Notes under the pieces: model-generated | Database searches by the model: none | Seen by the model: the letters and a program-made list of their open reading frames with translations, nothing else | What the model was told of the DNA's origin: nothing | Assembly: GCF_009730915.1 (NCBI RefSeq) | Contig: NC_052489.1 | Coordinates: forward strand, 25,785,916-25,849,915 | Direction: 5' to 3' | From: Dioscorea cayenensis subsp. rotundata | Lineage: Eukaryota; Streptophyta; Magnoliopsida; Dioscoreales; Dioscoreaceae | DNA length: 64,000 nucleotides | Translations under genes and position numbers: made by a program | Shown: positions 1-10,782 of the stretch, piece after piece | How positions within the stretch are numbered: position 1 is the stretch's first letter | Layout: each line of letters opens with the position of its first letter

Positions 1-1175
1 GTGTGTGTATATATAAATATATATCATGCTGAGAGGCTTGTTGAGCTACTGGAGTAAAAAAGATTGTTTTAAAGCCCACATTCGTTGGTTTGAACTTGTG
101 TCCTGGAGCATTGGAAATTAACTGGTATATGCATTACCAAATCTAGTGACTGGATCAGGAGAATTTCTGGTTGTTGATTTGTGAGTTCTTAATGATTAGG
201 CAGATTCGAGCATAAGCATCCACTGTAACTAAAAGATAACACTAAAGTCCTTGATGAGCTCATCTTATTTAGATGGTCGTTCTGAGACTTGTATTCAAGC
301 TAGTTTGAAAAGGAATTAAATTTTTTTTTTCCCAACGTGACCAATGTCTCAAAGAGATCGGTAGGTATGGAGGAGCACCGGATACGTTGGCTTAATGACT
401 TGAAAAATAAACTCCCCTACCATGCAACTATATAGGAGAGGAAACGACGAAATCAACAAACAGTATTTGATCCTAATATAAAGTAAATGAATAGTATTAT
501 AAGATCGTAAAGTTTTGAATCCTCATCTTCTTGCACATATTATGGTGAATTATCACTGAACTATTAATGATTTTTTAACCAAAATAGAAAAAAAAAAGAG
601 TAACTTTTGTTTTCCTCATATCTATATTTATATTTATATGTACCCAATTTCAAAAAAATGATTTGCGTTTAACCTAAAACAAAGTCCCTTGTGAAGTGAA
701 GTCTAACCTCAATCAGAGCAAGGGTGATCCTTGCTCCCACAAAGGTTACTCAGACAACTACTTTAGGTTTTCCGGTCACTTATATATATATATATATATA
801 TGATATGTTTATTTTATCTTTATCACGTTCATTAATTTTAATATATATGGTTGTTATTTTATAAAAAAAAAAAAATCATTAAGACAACGTGTTAATTTGT
901 GCTATCAAGACAAAAATCCAGTGTCGCCAATTTGTCAAAAAACAAAAATCCAGCTATACAAGTAGAAGTATGACCGTATGACTGGTAATGAACCAGACTA
1001 ATATTTAAATCATTTTGCTTGGGGGAGGTAATTGAAGGAGAAAAATGCTCTGCTGTTCCTCTCTCTCCTTCTCTCTTAATTTTTTATTTTACAAATATAA
1101 CAAAGATAATAATCATAACCTGTGCAAAATAAAAAATTAATTAGCCAACCGTACACATTCACTTCATGGTATCAG

Positions 1176-1215
<40 letters not shown>

Positions 1216-1547
1216 GCGCGTGTGAAATAAATGTATACTATACTAATCGGCTCCCAACCCATCTGTGTGTGTGTGACAGTGTTTGTGTGTCTGTGTGTGT
1301 AAAATAATTGATACTATACTAATGTTGGCTCCCAACCCAAAAGCATTAAAAAAAGTCTTAGTTATCCCAAAAAAAAACCCAAAAGCATTGAGTTCCTAAT
1401 GTTGGTTCCCAATCAAGCGAGACTCGATCTCAAAAATAAGTCTTCGTAATTAATGTAGGTTTAAAAAGTTTTTCACATCAAATGATAGTAATTAAACCCC
1501 CATTATTTTGACTTATATATTTGCTAATCAGAACTCCATTAATATAA
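1..1547. other. Non-coding AT-rich flank with microsatellites
   Basis: No coding exon was recognised. The stretch holds a (TA)n run near 781-800, a (CT)n run near 1180-1213, a GT-rich run near 1264-1300 and several poly(A)/poly(T) tracts. A short perfect hairpin with 8-bp arms (GAGCAAGG, 716-723, and CCTTGCTC, 729-736) is the only other structure seen. It is the 3' flank of the first WRKY gene, and a polyadenylation site could not be placed. Confidence 0.6.
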
Positions 1548-2750
1548 TTAGAAACACGGAAAGCCAAAAATATCATCGTATCCAAAGGAAGAGTACTGGA
1601 CCAAGAAATCCATGCTCATAACTTCCCAAGGTGGCGACAGGCATGCACTTGTGGGTATACCTTCACCCTCACTGCAAGCCTCAAAAATAGGCCCCAAGCA
1701 ATCTTCACTGTTTGCCACTGATTCAATTGATGCTTTATCATTAATATTGTGTATGTTTTGAAGGTCAACTGATCTTTCTTGTTCATTAACGCTTTGTTGA
1801 GTTCCTGATACTTTGAGGGATGAGAACATATTGTCATTTGATTCAAAGCTAAACAAGTTTGGCTCTTTTGGAAGAAGTTGATCTAGTTCGATTTCTGGAG
1901 TGGTGATGATGGGATCACTATTGGCTCTGCATGTGTGATTCTCATAGTAAGTGACCGAGAACAAATGTGGATCATTGCAATCCTTCTCTTCAACATGCTT
2001 TGTTGCTCGGCACCCTTCATCTTTGTAAGTGCATCTGTAATAACTTCTGCAAGATCATATATATAGAAAACACATATAAATTAGCTTTTTGCCAATATAA
2101 ATAAGTGTTTTCATAATTAATTATTTTCTCCCTTTGAAAAGAAAAAAACAGGAAATGAGAGGGCACTCTGTCCTTCAAGCAAAATGCGAAAGTAATCCAA
2201 ACAAACCTTGAACTCTTGGACTTCTGTATGTTCTTCTGCCCATACTTCCTCCACTGGTAACCATCATCATGGGGAGCATAAGTAACTTTTGTCCATGGAA
2301 TCACTTTTCTCCTGTATAATCCAAAAGGAAAACCAAGACAGGGAAATATACTGTTAATTATATTCTAATCCAAAAAGAACAACATGTTAATTAAGATCTG
2401 GAGAAGAAAGAATTCAAAGATCCAAGAAGCAGTTCACACCCTTACCTTTTTCTAGATCCACTCTTGATCTCAATTGAAGTGTTAGTCCTGTGATCATCAC
2501 TGATCAGGCAAACAGAGCTTGAAGTAGTTGACTTGAGATTTGTTAAAGCCATGGTCAAAGCTTGAAGTACCTCATCAAAGAGGACACCGGGAAGCTGCAA
2601 CGGCGCCGGCTCACCGCCGAGTTTTGAGACCATGGACTGAATTTGTTTAGTAAGCTGGTAGCCTCTAGTGATCTCTTGGATAGCCATCTCTGTTTCACCA
2701 AATGCGTTGTTTGCCATGATCAAAGGTTTCTCCATAGCTCCCATCATCAT
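1548..2750 (-). CDS. WRKY transcription factor, group III (copy 1)
   Basis: Three exons on minus: 2750-2446, 2311-2207 and 2046-1548. All introns are GT-AG and the join gives 302 aa. The nuclear DNA-binding protein is expected to recognise the W-box TTGAC[C/T]. WRKYGQK is at residues 122-128. The zinc-binding set is C142, C149, H174 and C176, so the finger is C-X6-C-X24-H-X-C, the H-X-C end being diagnostic of group III. The second intron splits the Arg codon before SYYRC, the conserved group III intron site. The N-terminus carries the helical EITRGY segment shared with copies 2 and 3. The C-terminus keeps PNLFSFESN and a late SPPWEVMSMD motif. The start is the first ATG of a run MMMGAMEK, and the ATG at MEKPL would be an alternative. 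The domain is intact with no stops or frameshifts. Roles in defence or salicylate signalling are typical of group III but are inferred here. Confidence 0.93.
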
Positions 2751-2868
2751 CTTCTTGCAAATTAAACTCTATATAATTAATGCACTTTTCCCAAATTCCA
2801 CTGATTGATGTTCTTGATCAGTCTTTTCTCTATGGATTGTGTTTGTGCTTGTTGCATGTGTTCGAGTT

Positions 2869-2900
2869 CTCTCTCTCTCTCTCTCTCTCCGTGGTACTCC

Positions 2901-2928
<28 letters not shown>
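2869..2928. repeat. (CT)n and (AT)n microsatellites in WRKY copy 1 promoter
   Basis: A CT run (about 2869-2890) is followed by an AT run (about 2901-2928), 120-180 bp upstream of the copy 1 start codon. Copies 2 and 3 also carry AT runs close upstream (about 17872-17887 and 25748-25776). They may supply TATA-like sequence, but no single TATA box can be chosen. Confidence 0.6.
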
Positions 2929-2935
<7 letters not shown>

Positions 2936-3081
2936 CATATGGATTGGTTTGGAACTTAATTTGGATTGATCAAGAGGAGTAGAGTAGTGAACCAGAGATG
3001 CATCTCGGAAGGTGACAAACTACGCGGGGTTGTAGAAAAGTTGCTGGCCAACGTCGAATAGTTGAATATATTTACGTTTGA

Positions 3082-3104
3082 TGACGTCACGAAAGTGACG
3101 TAAG
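3082..3104. promoter_or_regulatory. as-1-like pair of TGACG elements upstream of WRKY copy 1
   Basis: TGACG occurs at 3082-3086, inside the palindrome TGACGTCA, and again at 3096-3100 followed by TAAG. The two are 14 bp start to start, close to the spacing of the plant as-1 element bound by TGA-type bZIP factors. They lie about 330 bp upstream of the copy 1 start. A W-box core on minus (AGTCAA on plus, 3272-3277) lies further up. Salicylate or auxin response is inference. Confidence 0.45.
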
Positions 3105-3806
3105 AATTAATTTCTTATGGTACAACTTGGCCTTGGTGCTTCCTCTTTAATTACTTAGGAGTAGTTTATAGAATATGGACCTAGGCAGTGCTTGGAAGTT
3201 TTGTTTTGGTGATAAATTTTTTCCCTTAAATTATAGGATTTGTTTTTGGGTGCTTGTTACTTGAAAATATAAGTCAAATTTACATATTCGCATGGATATA
3301 ACTGTTATTTTTTATTTTTTTGATTTATTAGTGGTATGACTATTATGATTTGACTTTTTAATTTAAGTTCTGAAATCAATTTCTTTTAGTTTTTAAATTT
3401 TTTTTAAAGTATGCGTTTAAAAAGACTTTATTTTGAGCACTCTTTCTTTAAGTTTCTTGATGCCATTCCAAACAAAGGATATGCTTTTAATACACTGCAA
3501 TTATTTTGTGCGGTCATCGAAAGGAAGATGAAGACTAATTAAACATAAGTTACATATGGTACCACTTACATAAGTGTTGATTTATTTATTTTTTAAAATT
3601 TTTTTAGAGTATAAATCTATCCTCCAATCGTTGATTTTTTTTTAAAAAAAAAGAGGTTTACCAATAATATTTTGGTAGTGAGTCTTAAATAATGATCCAC
3701 TCTAAAATTCATTTGAATAGTCTTTTAAAAGAAAAAAATTATATAAGGATTTTTAATTAAGGGACAAATCAAAATTAGTAATTTCTTTGTTCTTAAAATT
3801 TCGAAA
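3105..3806. other. AT-rich intergenic DNA
   Basis: Apart from the W-box core at 3272-3277, nothing is recognised. The region is rich in poly(A)/poly(T) and ends where LINE coding sequence begins. Confidence 0.5.
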
Positions 3807-6352
3807 ACCCAGATATTCATAAATGGTTCTCCCCATGGCTATTTCCGATGCAAAAGAGGTTTGAGACAAGGGGATCCTCTCTCCCCTCTTCTCTTCGCCC
3901 TTGCTACTGATGTGCTAAGTGCTATGTTCAAGCATGCTCTGCGTTCCAAAGTCCTAATTGGTATTTGACTTAATGATATTGAAAGCATCAGCCATCTTCA
4001 ATACGCAGATGACTTAATCATTTTTTTTTTCTGGAAGGCATGAAGACCTTCATATAATCAAGTTAATTCTCTATCTCTTTGAAGGTTCCTCAAGACTCTC
4101 GATCAATTATTAGAAAAGCTGTCTCTATTCTATGAATTATGGTTTCCAACCAAATCTTGCCTCTGTTATGATCTTAAACTGTAGTAGAGACTGTATTCCT
4201 ATAACATACCTTGAGGTCCCGCTTACTGGAAGACGACTGAGGCGCCAAGATTGGTCAAATCTCATAGGACTGATTCAATCTCGACTCACTTCTTGGACAA
4301 CAATTTACCTATCTCTTGGAGGACGTCTAACTCTTATCAACCCAGTCCTCTCCACAATTCCAATTTACTGGATGTCAGTTTTCAAACTGGTGATTCTTGA
4401 AATAGATAAGATCCGCAGAGACTTTCTTTGGAAAGGACCAGATATGGGATCTAAAGGAATTAGATTGGTTGCTTGGAAAAGAATATGTCGTCCTAAAAAT
4501 TTGGGAGGTTGGGGTATTATCAATCTTAAGGAATTTAATCGCGCACTTCTAGGGAAGTGGTGGTGGAAGATCGCAACAAACCCAATTAGTTGCTGGGCCA
4601 AAATAATCAACACCAACTACAACACTTTAATTTTAATCTTCCTGGCGCTCTGTTTCATCCAGCGCCCAGAAATAAATCTTTCTTCTGGCCAGGAGTTTAT
4701 GACTCCTTATCCTCTTTTCGTTTATGCTTTTCCAAATCTATTAATAACGGATCCAACACTTTTTGGTTTGACAAATGGTACAATGGACACTCGTTGAAGG
4801 ATCAATGGCCTAATCTCTTCAACGACTGTATCTATCCATGGATTTCTCTAAGGCAATTCTCTCTGAACATTAGTCACCCTCAAAGACTCTTTCACACAGC
4901 TTCAATAAATGATCTGTCTCCAATCTTGAGGTCTATATCGGCCAGTTCTTCGGACTAGGAGGACCTAAATATCTGATCTTTGGAAAAAAGTGGATCTTTC
5001 TCAGTTAGGTTCTTCTACAAGCTACTTATTGATGGAGGAGCTCGATGTCCACTCTACCCCCAATTTTGGAAAATTCACTCGCCTAGCAAAATCACGCTTT
5101 TTTGCTCGCTTGGGAAGATGAAATTCTTACACTCACAAACCTTTCCAAATTTGGACACAATCTTAACGCTATTGACACTTGTGTCCTATGCCACAGTGTA
5201 GACCTGTCCATGGGCCGTGCTGGTCCAGGTTTGGGCCGGGCTTCGTCCATAATTACTAAATTATAAGCTTGTCCAAACCCGGCCCGGCCCGGCCTGAAAA
5301 TCCGAGCCTTAACTTTTGCCAGAACACACCTAAATTTAATAACCTCTATCGAAGGCCCACCCAAATAGGTTTTCATCAAATAATATATAAGTTATAAAAA
5401 AATTAACAATAATATTAATATGTGAGTATGGCCAAATATTATTCTACAAAACACTTAAAAATTAAAATACCAAAAACAAATATTTAAAAAAAAATTCAAT
5501 TACAACAACTAAAATTCAAACCATTATAATCAATGGTAATCAACAATAAATATATATTATATAATATATAGAAAACTAATTAATAAATAATCAATGGCAA
5601 TTCAAACCATTATATATATAAGTATTATTTGTTGATAAATATCTTTAATAATTCGGGCCGGGCCGGGCTTTTAATAATGAAAACCAAACCCAGCTTGTTT
5701 TTAAAATGTGCTTCTTTTTTTGTCCAAGGCCCGGACATCGGGTCTTATATATTTGTCCAAGCCCTCCCATTTTTCAGACGGGCCTTCGGGCTTTGGCGGG
5801 TAGCCCGGCCCTTGGACATGTCTACCACAGTGCTTCAAAAACTGCGAACCACTTGTTTATTGATTGAGAATACACGGGCATATCTGGTTGGAAAGAAATA
5901 TATGCATTTTTAATTTGAATTCTTTACCTTTCTTTACTATTATCCGTAAAGTGTCTAACACACTCCTTTCTTGGTTTTCTACAACTTCTCAGGCTCATCA
6001 GCAATCTCTTTCTGAAGCCTCGCAAAGGATTAAGCGCTTTCTCGACTTCATGAACGCTAGAGTTGCAGATACCCCTGGCAATATAGAGCGCAACGCAGAT
6101 CAAGAGTAGTCCCCTTCTCCTTGTAGTCAAGACAGGTCTGTATCACTAGATGGTTGTTTTTGCCAGTCTTGCCGCCTTTTTCTTCTGTATCTCTTTTTCC
6201 TCTTCTTTCTTCCCTAGTATATTACTCACCTCTTATGAGGGTTTTGTTTTTCAGTCTATGATTGTCTATTTTCTTTTCTAATTGTCTCTGTTTGCTATAT
6301 TGTTTCTACTTTATTTTAATAAATCAGTGGTTTATTCATTTTATTTAAAAAA
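3807..6352 (+). mobile_element. LINE (L1-type non-LTR retrotransposon), 5'-truncated, dead
   Basis: The sequence starts inside the reverse transcriptase ([20 protein letters not shown] near 3850-3905). It continues with the catalytic YADD at 4002-4013, then the typical plant L1 block SLGGRLTLINPVLSTIPIYW and RRDFLWKG, and the WWWK segment near 4555. A zinc-binding RVT domain follows (TCVLCH near 5180). That last domain is split by a hAT MITE at 5199-5824. The reading resumes in frames ending with a stop at 6107-6109. Several stops and frameshifts make it non-functional. Compared with the minus-strand LINE at 10780-13140, the same subfamily, about 50 residues between the zinc domain and WLERN are missing. 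A short stem-loop (6326-6340) precedes the poly(A) tail. The 5' boundary is approximate, and no TSD was confirmed. Confidence 0.9.
5199..5824. mobile_element. hAT-type MITE with 8-bp TSD, inserted in the LINE
   Basis: The 626-bp element has 18-bp terminal inverted repeats, TAGACCTGTCCATGGGCC and the inverse of TAGACATGTCCAAGGGCC, matching at 16 positions. It is flanked by a perfect 8-bp duplication CCACAGTG (5191-5198 and 5825-5832). The TSD length assigns it to the hAT superfamily. GC-rich GGCCCGG/CCGGGCC subterminal repeats flank an AT-rich core. No transposase is coded, so it is non-autonomous. Removing it restores the VLCHSAS reading of the interrupted LINE zinc domain, which confirms both ends. 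Confidence 0.93.
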
Positions 6353-8897
6353 AATTCATTGTTGAGTTTACTTAGGTTATTGAAAACAATATATTTTAGT
6401 AAAATAAAAAAAATAAAAAAAGAAACATTACCAAGATGGTTCAACAATTTAAACTAAGAAATCTATATTTGAAGGTTTTCGGGGGAGACATAAATTTTTA
6501 AAAGGCAATCTTTAGAATAGTCTTTTTTTCTTGAGATGATTATAAGGCTTTGGATTATGGAATCATTAGGCTCTAATATGTTCCGGCCAAAAACAATTTT
6601 TTTTATTTTTTTTTTACAAAAGGGGGCAAATCTTTGATTGGTCAAAAGTCATGTGCAGAGTTTTCTCGCACACCCTCACCTTGAGTTATTGGGATCCGTA
6701 TTTCAAATCTAACCTCTGATTGAGTTTTTTCCTCTAGATGAGTTATGAATTCATGATTATCTTTTTCTTCCCCCAAGGGATCCAAGATAGTGCTTCTAAC
6801 TACCGAACCAAGTGGCTTTGACTCTTTTTTGTTTTTTTTTCCTTAATACTTACTAATAACCCAACAAATAAATTTGCCATGTAAAATAATTTGCTAAAGG
6901 AACATGATCAATAAAGAGTATCTTTTAATTATTCAATAAAAACTCCCAATGAAATGCCAATGATGGTAAAATCAAATAAAGTTGTTGGTGGGTTCGAATC
7001 CTTCCCTTGATATTATTGCTCATGTACTGTATATGTGGTCAAATACTATTCATTAATACTATTTTTAGACTTGAAATGGATTTTCTGTGGGAGAAATAAT
7101 GGTTTCATCTCTTCAAAATTGTAAAAGAGGGTGAAGGGATAAATGCATCTCAGAAAACAAATGTGAACGAGAATTATGAATCCTGATGACTTCCTTAACA
7201 AAGCCAAAAATATAGTCTAATCTCACCGAGTTGTCAAGATTCAATCTTAGACTTGGTCAAAAGGCTTTGTTGATCATGGGAGAACAAGGCACAATAAAAC
7301 TCATGTGATACATATGGGTCTCCTTTAATAATTTCTAATTAATTAGATTGTTGGGCATAAATATCATTACGTTGTTGATACTTGTAAATTGGACGGGGAA
7401 CAGGTTACAAATAATAATTTTGTCGTGAGAGTTCACTATAAACTTGTAGCATAAAATGGCTTGAGATGGCGGCACTTTGTTAAGTGACTATATTTTCACA
7501 GCAAAAGGCTTGAATTTGACAGTGAAATGGTGTGTGTATATATATATATATATATATCTTGATTAATTTTGAAAATATTAAAAAATAGACAAACATTTTT
7601 AACTGTCTGGTGAATATAATTTTTTAGTTTTTTTTTTTAAAAAAAATGGATAAATTATTTAAATTAAAAACAGAAATTCTTTAGTTTTATTGTATTTTTT
7701 CCTAATAAATATATGATTTATTTATTTTTATAAAAAACAAAAGATTGACCTTAATAAATCCGTATTAAGTGTTTGTTTTGTGTGATGGATTAAAGGAAAA
7801 AAAATGATTAAAAAGTCAATGAAGTGAAGTGAGTCTTAGTTTTTGGGTACCTTTTTACAATATAAATAAAATTGAGCAAGCAGATGGCACGGTACTACTA
7901 TTAAAAAATAGTAAAGATGTAAAGAAGTTGCTGCCTAGAATATAACTAATTAGCTAGCTTCCAGTAAGACTATTCTTCTTTAACTGCATGGGTGGCCACG
8001 TCTATTAGTTTATAAACTATTAAATCACATTAAAGAGCAATAAGCGTGTTAAGGTTGCGAAGTTTTAACAACATATTTACATTCTTTAATTAGTTTATTC
8101 ACACAATAAGAAAAAGAGCACATTATCTTAGCTAATATATTGGAAAACCGAACTTATTACCAGAAGCGAATGTATTTAGAGATTCATAAATAATTATAAG
8201 GTAAATAAACAGATATGAACATAAACGAAGACCAAATAAATCCTCAGTCAAAGGGAAAATATTGCCACATATTTTGCTGCAATAGGCAAAAGAAGACTAA
8301 AACTAGCAATATTCATATGGAACACGCTATATATATATCATTATATGTCTCTCTGCTAGTTGTCTGGTTCTGTTCATTGCATATGTGTTCTGGGATCAGG
8401 AGGACTAAATAAATATGTCAGGAAGTCAATTAAGGGATGTAGTACTTGATTGCTTAGGAAAGCGTGTTGAAGAACTCATAATTCGCCCCTCAACTGCGCC
8501 AGAGACTTTATGGGATAAATTACAGCCACATGTGGAAATAGAAGATGAATCATCTGAGAATATTCATAGATTTGATAGATTTAAAATATATGTGATGATG
8601 AATCATATGCGAACATTCGTAGATATGAAAACCATTGAATTTCAATCTAATAGTTGAGCATTATTTTATGTACAGTATTACTACTAGGCCAACACCAATG
8701 AAACTATAAGGGATGCATAGTTATTTAATCTGAACCGTTCAATCAATTTATGTACAGTAACTAAATAAATATGAACCGTCCAACCCTATTTCTACTAGAC
8801 CAACACCAACGAAACTATAACCCAAACAAAAATTAATTAACCCAACTAACCCTTCATTATGTCTCACTGTAGCAATTAGTTTGGTACTATGCTCACA
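6353..8897. other. AT-rich intergenic DNA with degraded repeats
   Basis: No gene is clear. A SINE-like remnant on minus lies around 6597-6820: its head reads AAGCCACTTGGTTCGGTAG on the minus strand, like the SINEs at 8953 and 9764, and it has a T-rich end. A tRNA B-box-like GGGTTCGAATCC is at about 6991. An 80-codon open frame at 8415-8657 on plus has no recognised family and no splice context, and is probably chance or transposon-derived. Around 8680-8825 a 22-bp segment containing CCAACACCAA and GAAACTATAA occurs twice. Confidence 0.4.
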
Positions 8898-8924
8898 TTG
8901 CGGACGTTCAACGAACGTCCGCAA
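8898..8924. repeat. Perfect 12-bp hairpin
   Basis: The arms TTGCGGACGTTC (8898-8909) and its exact complement (8913-8924) are separated by AAC. It is GC-rich in an AT-rich setting and lies 29 bp before the SINE at 8953. It may be the end of a small foldback element. Confidence 0.6.
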
Positions 8925-8952
8925 ATGATGTTTATTTTATATATGAGGCTAA

Positions 8953-9119
8953 GCCAAAGCCACTTGGTTCAAATGGTTAGCAACACCAAAATAAGTCTCT
9001 GTGTGGCGTGCAGAATGGTGAGGATTCGAATCTTTGTTGGAGGAATTAACTCACAAGTGATGTCGCAACCATCTCACACGGCATAGAGACAGGCGCTTGT
9101 CGCCCTTTTAAAAAAAATT
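8953..9119 (+). mobile_element. tRNA-derived SINE with 13-bp TSD
   Basis: The 167-bp element is flanked by a perfect target-site duplication TATATGAGGCTAA (8940-8952 and 9120-9132). The head GCCAAAGCCACTTGGTTCAA leads into an A-box-like AAATGGTTAGC. A B-box-like GGATTCGAATC lies further in, both fitting an internal RNA polymerase III promoter. It ends in a short A-rich tail. A second copy of the same family lies at 9764-9926 in the opposite orientation. Confidence 0.85.
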
Positions 9120-9132
9120 TATATGAGGCTAA

Positions 9133-9252
9133 ATCTTTGGTCGTTAATTTTGGGAGGATGTTGGTTCTTTTTGTTCTTTTTTTTCCTTTCTGTAGTGTTC
9201 TGCTTTCCGGTGTTTGTTTCAATTGAAGTGATTTATCTATTTAAAAAAAAAA
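9133..9252 (+). mobile_element. Severely truncated LINE 3' end
   Basis: The T-rich trailer ends in AAGTGATTTATCTATTTAAA and a poly(A) run. It resembles the trailers of the LINEs ending at 6352 and 10780 and the fragments near 21800-22026 and 26850-26972. No coding sequence remains. Confidence 0.5.
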
Positions 9253-9763
9253 ATTCGGGAGAAATGAAAGAAAAAAAAGAGACTGTAAGAGAAGTACCAC
9301 TTTTTTAAAATGAAGAAAGTAATTTCACTTATAATATTTTTTGTATTCATTTGTCAGACCATGAGAATGAAATTAAAAAATTTAGATGTTTGGTGGATTT
9401 CTGTGAGTTTAAAAAAAAAATATTAAAGTAAGAGAAAGTTGGTTTTTATAGAATATCTTATTTCCTCCCACTTCAATAAAAATGTTATTGAAGTAGTTTT
9501 AGTTCTAAACTCACTTCACTCAATCGAGGGAAGTCGCATTTTCCCCCACTTCCTCCAAAATGAATGGTCCTTCAATGTCATTAATTAATTCTAACATTGT
9601 ATGTATAATGTAAGAGGTAACTTTTGACTATAGTGTCAATTTAATCCTAGATATATTTTAGAATGGAATAAAATGAACTTAATTTAAATTTAATATCGAT
9701 CATAAATGTTAAAACTTATAAAAAAAATTCTGATATTAAAATTTCCTTATGCTTATGCTGATT

Positions 9764-9926
9764 TGGGAAAAAGGACGACAAGCACATGTCTTTATAGCGT
9801 GTGAGTTGGTTGGGATATCACTTGTGAGTTAATTCATCCAACAAAAATTCAAACCCTCACCACTCCGAATACTACATGAAAAACTTATTTTGGTGTCACT
9901 AACCACTTAGACCAAGTGGCTTTGGC
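9764..9926 (-). mobile_element. tRNA-derived SINE, same family as 8953-9119, inverted
   Basis: Read on minus it starts GCCAAAGCCACTTGGTCTAA. It has an A-box-like AAGTGGTTAGTG and a diverged B-box (GGTTTGAAT), and ends in the family's CTTGTCGTCCTTTTT tail. A 9-bp duplication ATGCTGATT flanks it (9755-9763 and 9927-9935). Confidence 0.83.
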
Positions 9927-9935
9927 ATGCTGATT

Positions 9936-10704
9936 CATTTCCCTTCTTCATTAGTTATATATATATATATATATATTAATTTCAGTTCTCATTAATTAAT
10001 TCCTATGTTAATTATATAAGCTGTATTAAATAAGAAAATGTCTCCAACATCCATGAATGATGCCAGACAAGTAATATAGATAAATAAGTCATTGTACAAC
10101 GCAATGATTCCTTCCAGAAACTCTTTAGGAAAACAAATATAAACAAGTGGAAGTCATAAATATATATATATAATGCCTACATATTAATTAATAATTTAGT
10201 TTGTGATTTGTTGCTTTGCGTTAGTGTCATTGTAAATTAACAAACTCAGGGAAAAAAATGCTTATCAAAATTAATCTAAAGTATTAGTCCAAAATCGTGG
10301 CTTTATTAACAGTATAACTACTGATTTGTGTTTTTAATTCATTGAACATTGTTTAGATTCTAGAAGACGTGTTGACCCTAATTAATTAAGATAACTCCGA
10401 AGGCTATCTATTGTTCACAACCTTGTCATATTATATATATATATATATATATTGGTTACCCTTCAGAATATTCAGAGTTAAACAGAACATGTTACTATTT
10501 ATAGAAGTCTCTAAGGTTGAATTATGAGGCTGATCATGAAGACCCAAATTGGATTGCATCCCCTTGATCCATCACGTTTTTGAATTTGCAAACAAGACAA
10601 TTATTAGCTATATGCATTCTATGTAATTAATTTTTGACTTTTAAATTTTTGTATAAGAGTCAAAAAAGTTAATTACTTGGCTATTGCGATGATGACTTTG
10701 TTTT

Positions 10705-10705
<1 letters not shown>
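9936..10705. other. Intergenic DNA, no gene seen
   Basis: AT-rich, with short (AT)n runs near 9957-9977, 10160-10172 and 10432-10452. Nothing else is recognised. Confidence 0.5.

Positions 10706-10779
<74 letters not shown>
10706..10779. repeat. Compound (TAA)n-(AT)n microsatellite at LINE tail
   Basis: A TAA run (about 10706-10740) abuts an AT run (10741-10779) directly next to the 3' end of the minus-strand LINE. It probably grew from the LINE's A-rich tail. Confidence 0.85.

Positions 10780-10782
<3 letters not shown>

Noticed and set aside
8415-8657. 80-aa protein gene
   Set aside because: No recognised family, no neighbours supporting it, and a length compatible with chance. Kept only as a note.
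8953-9119. tRNA gene suggested by A-box and B-box matches
   Set aside because: No cloverleaf or acceptor stem forms. The TSDs and tail show a SINE. The same reasoning applies to 27335-27540 and to the isolated B-box near 6991.
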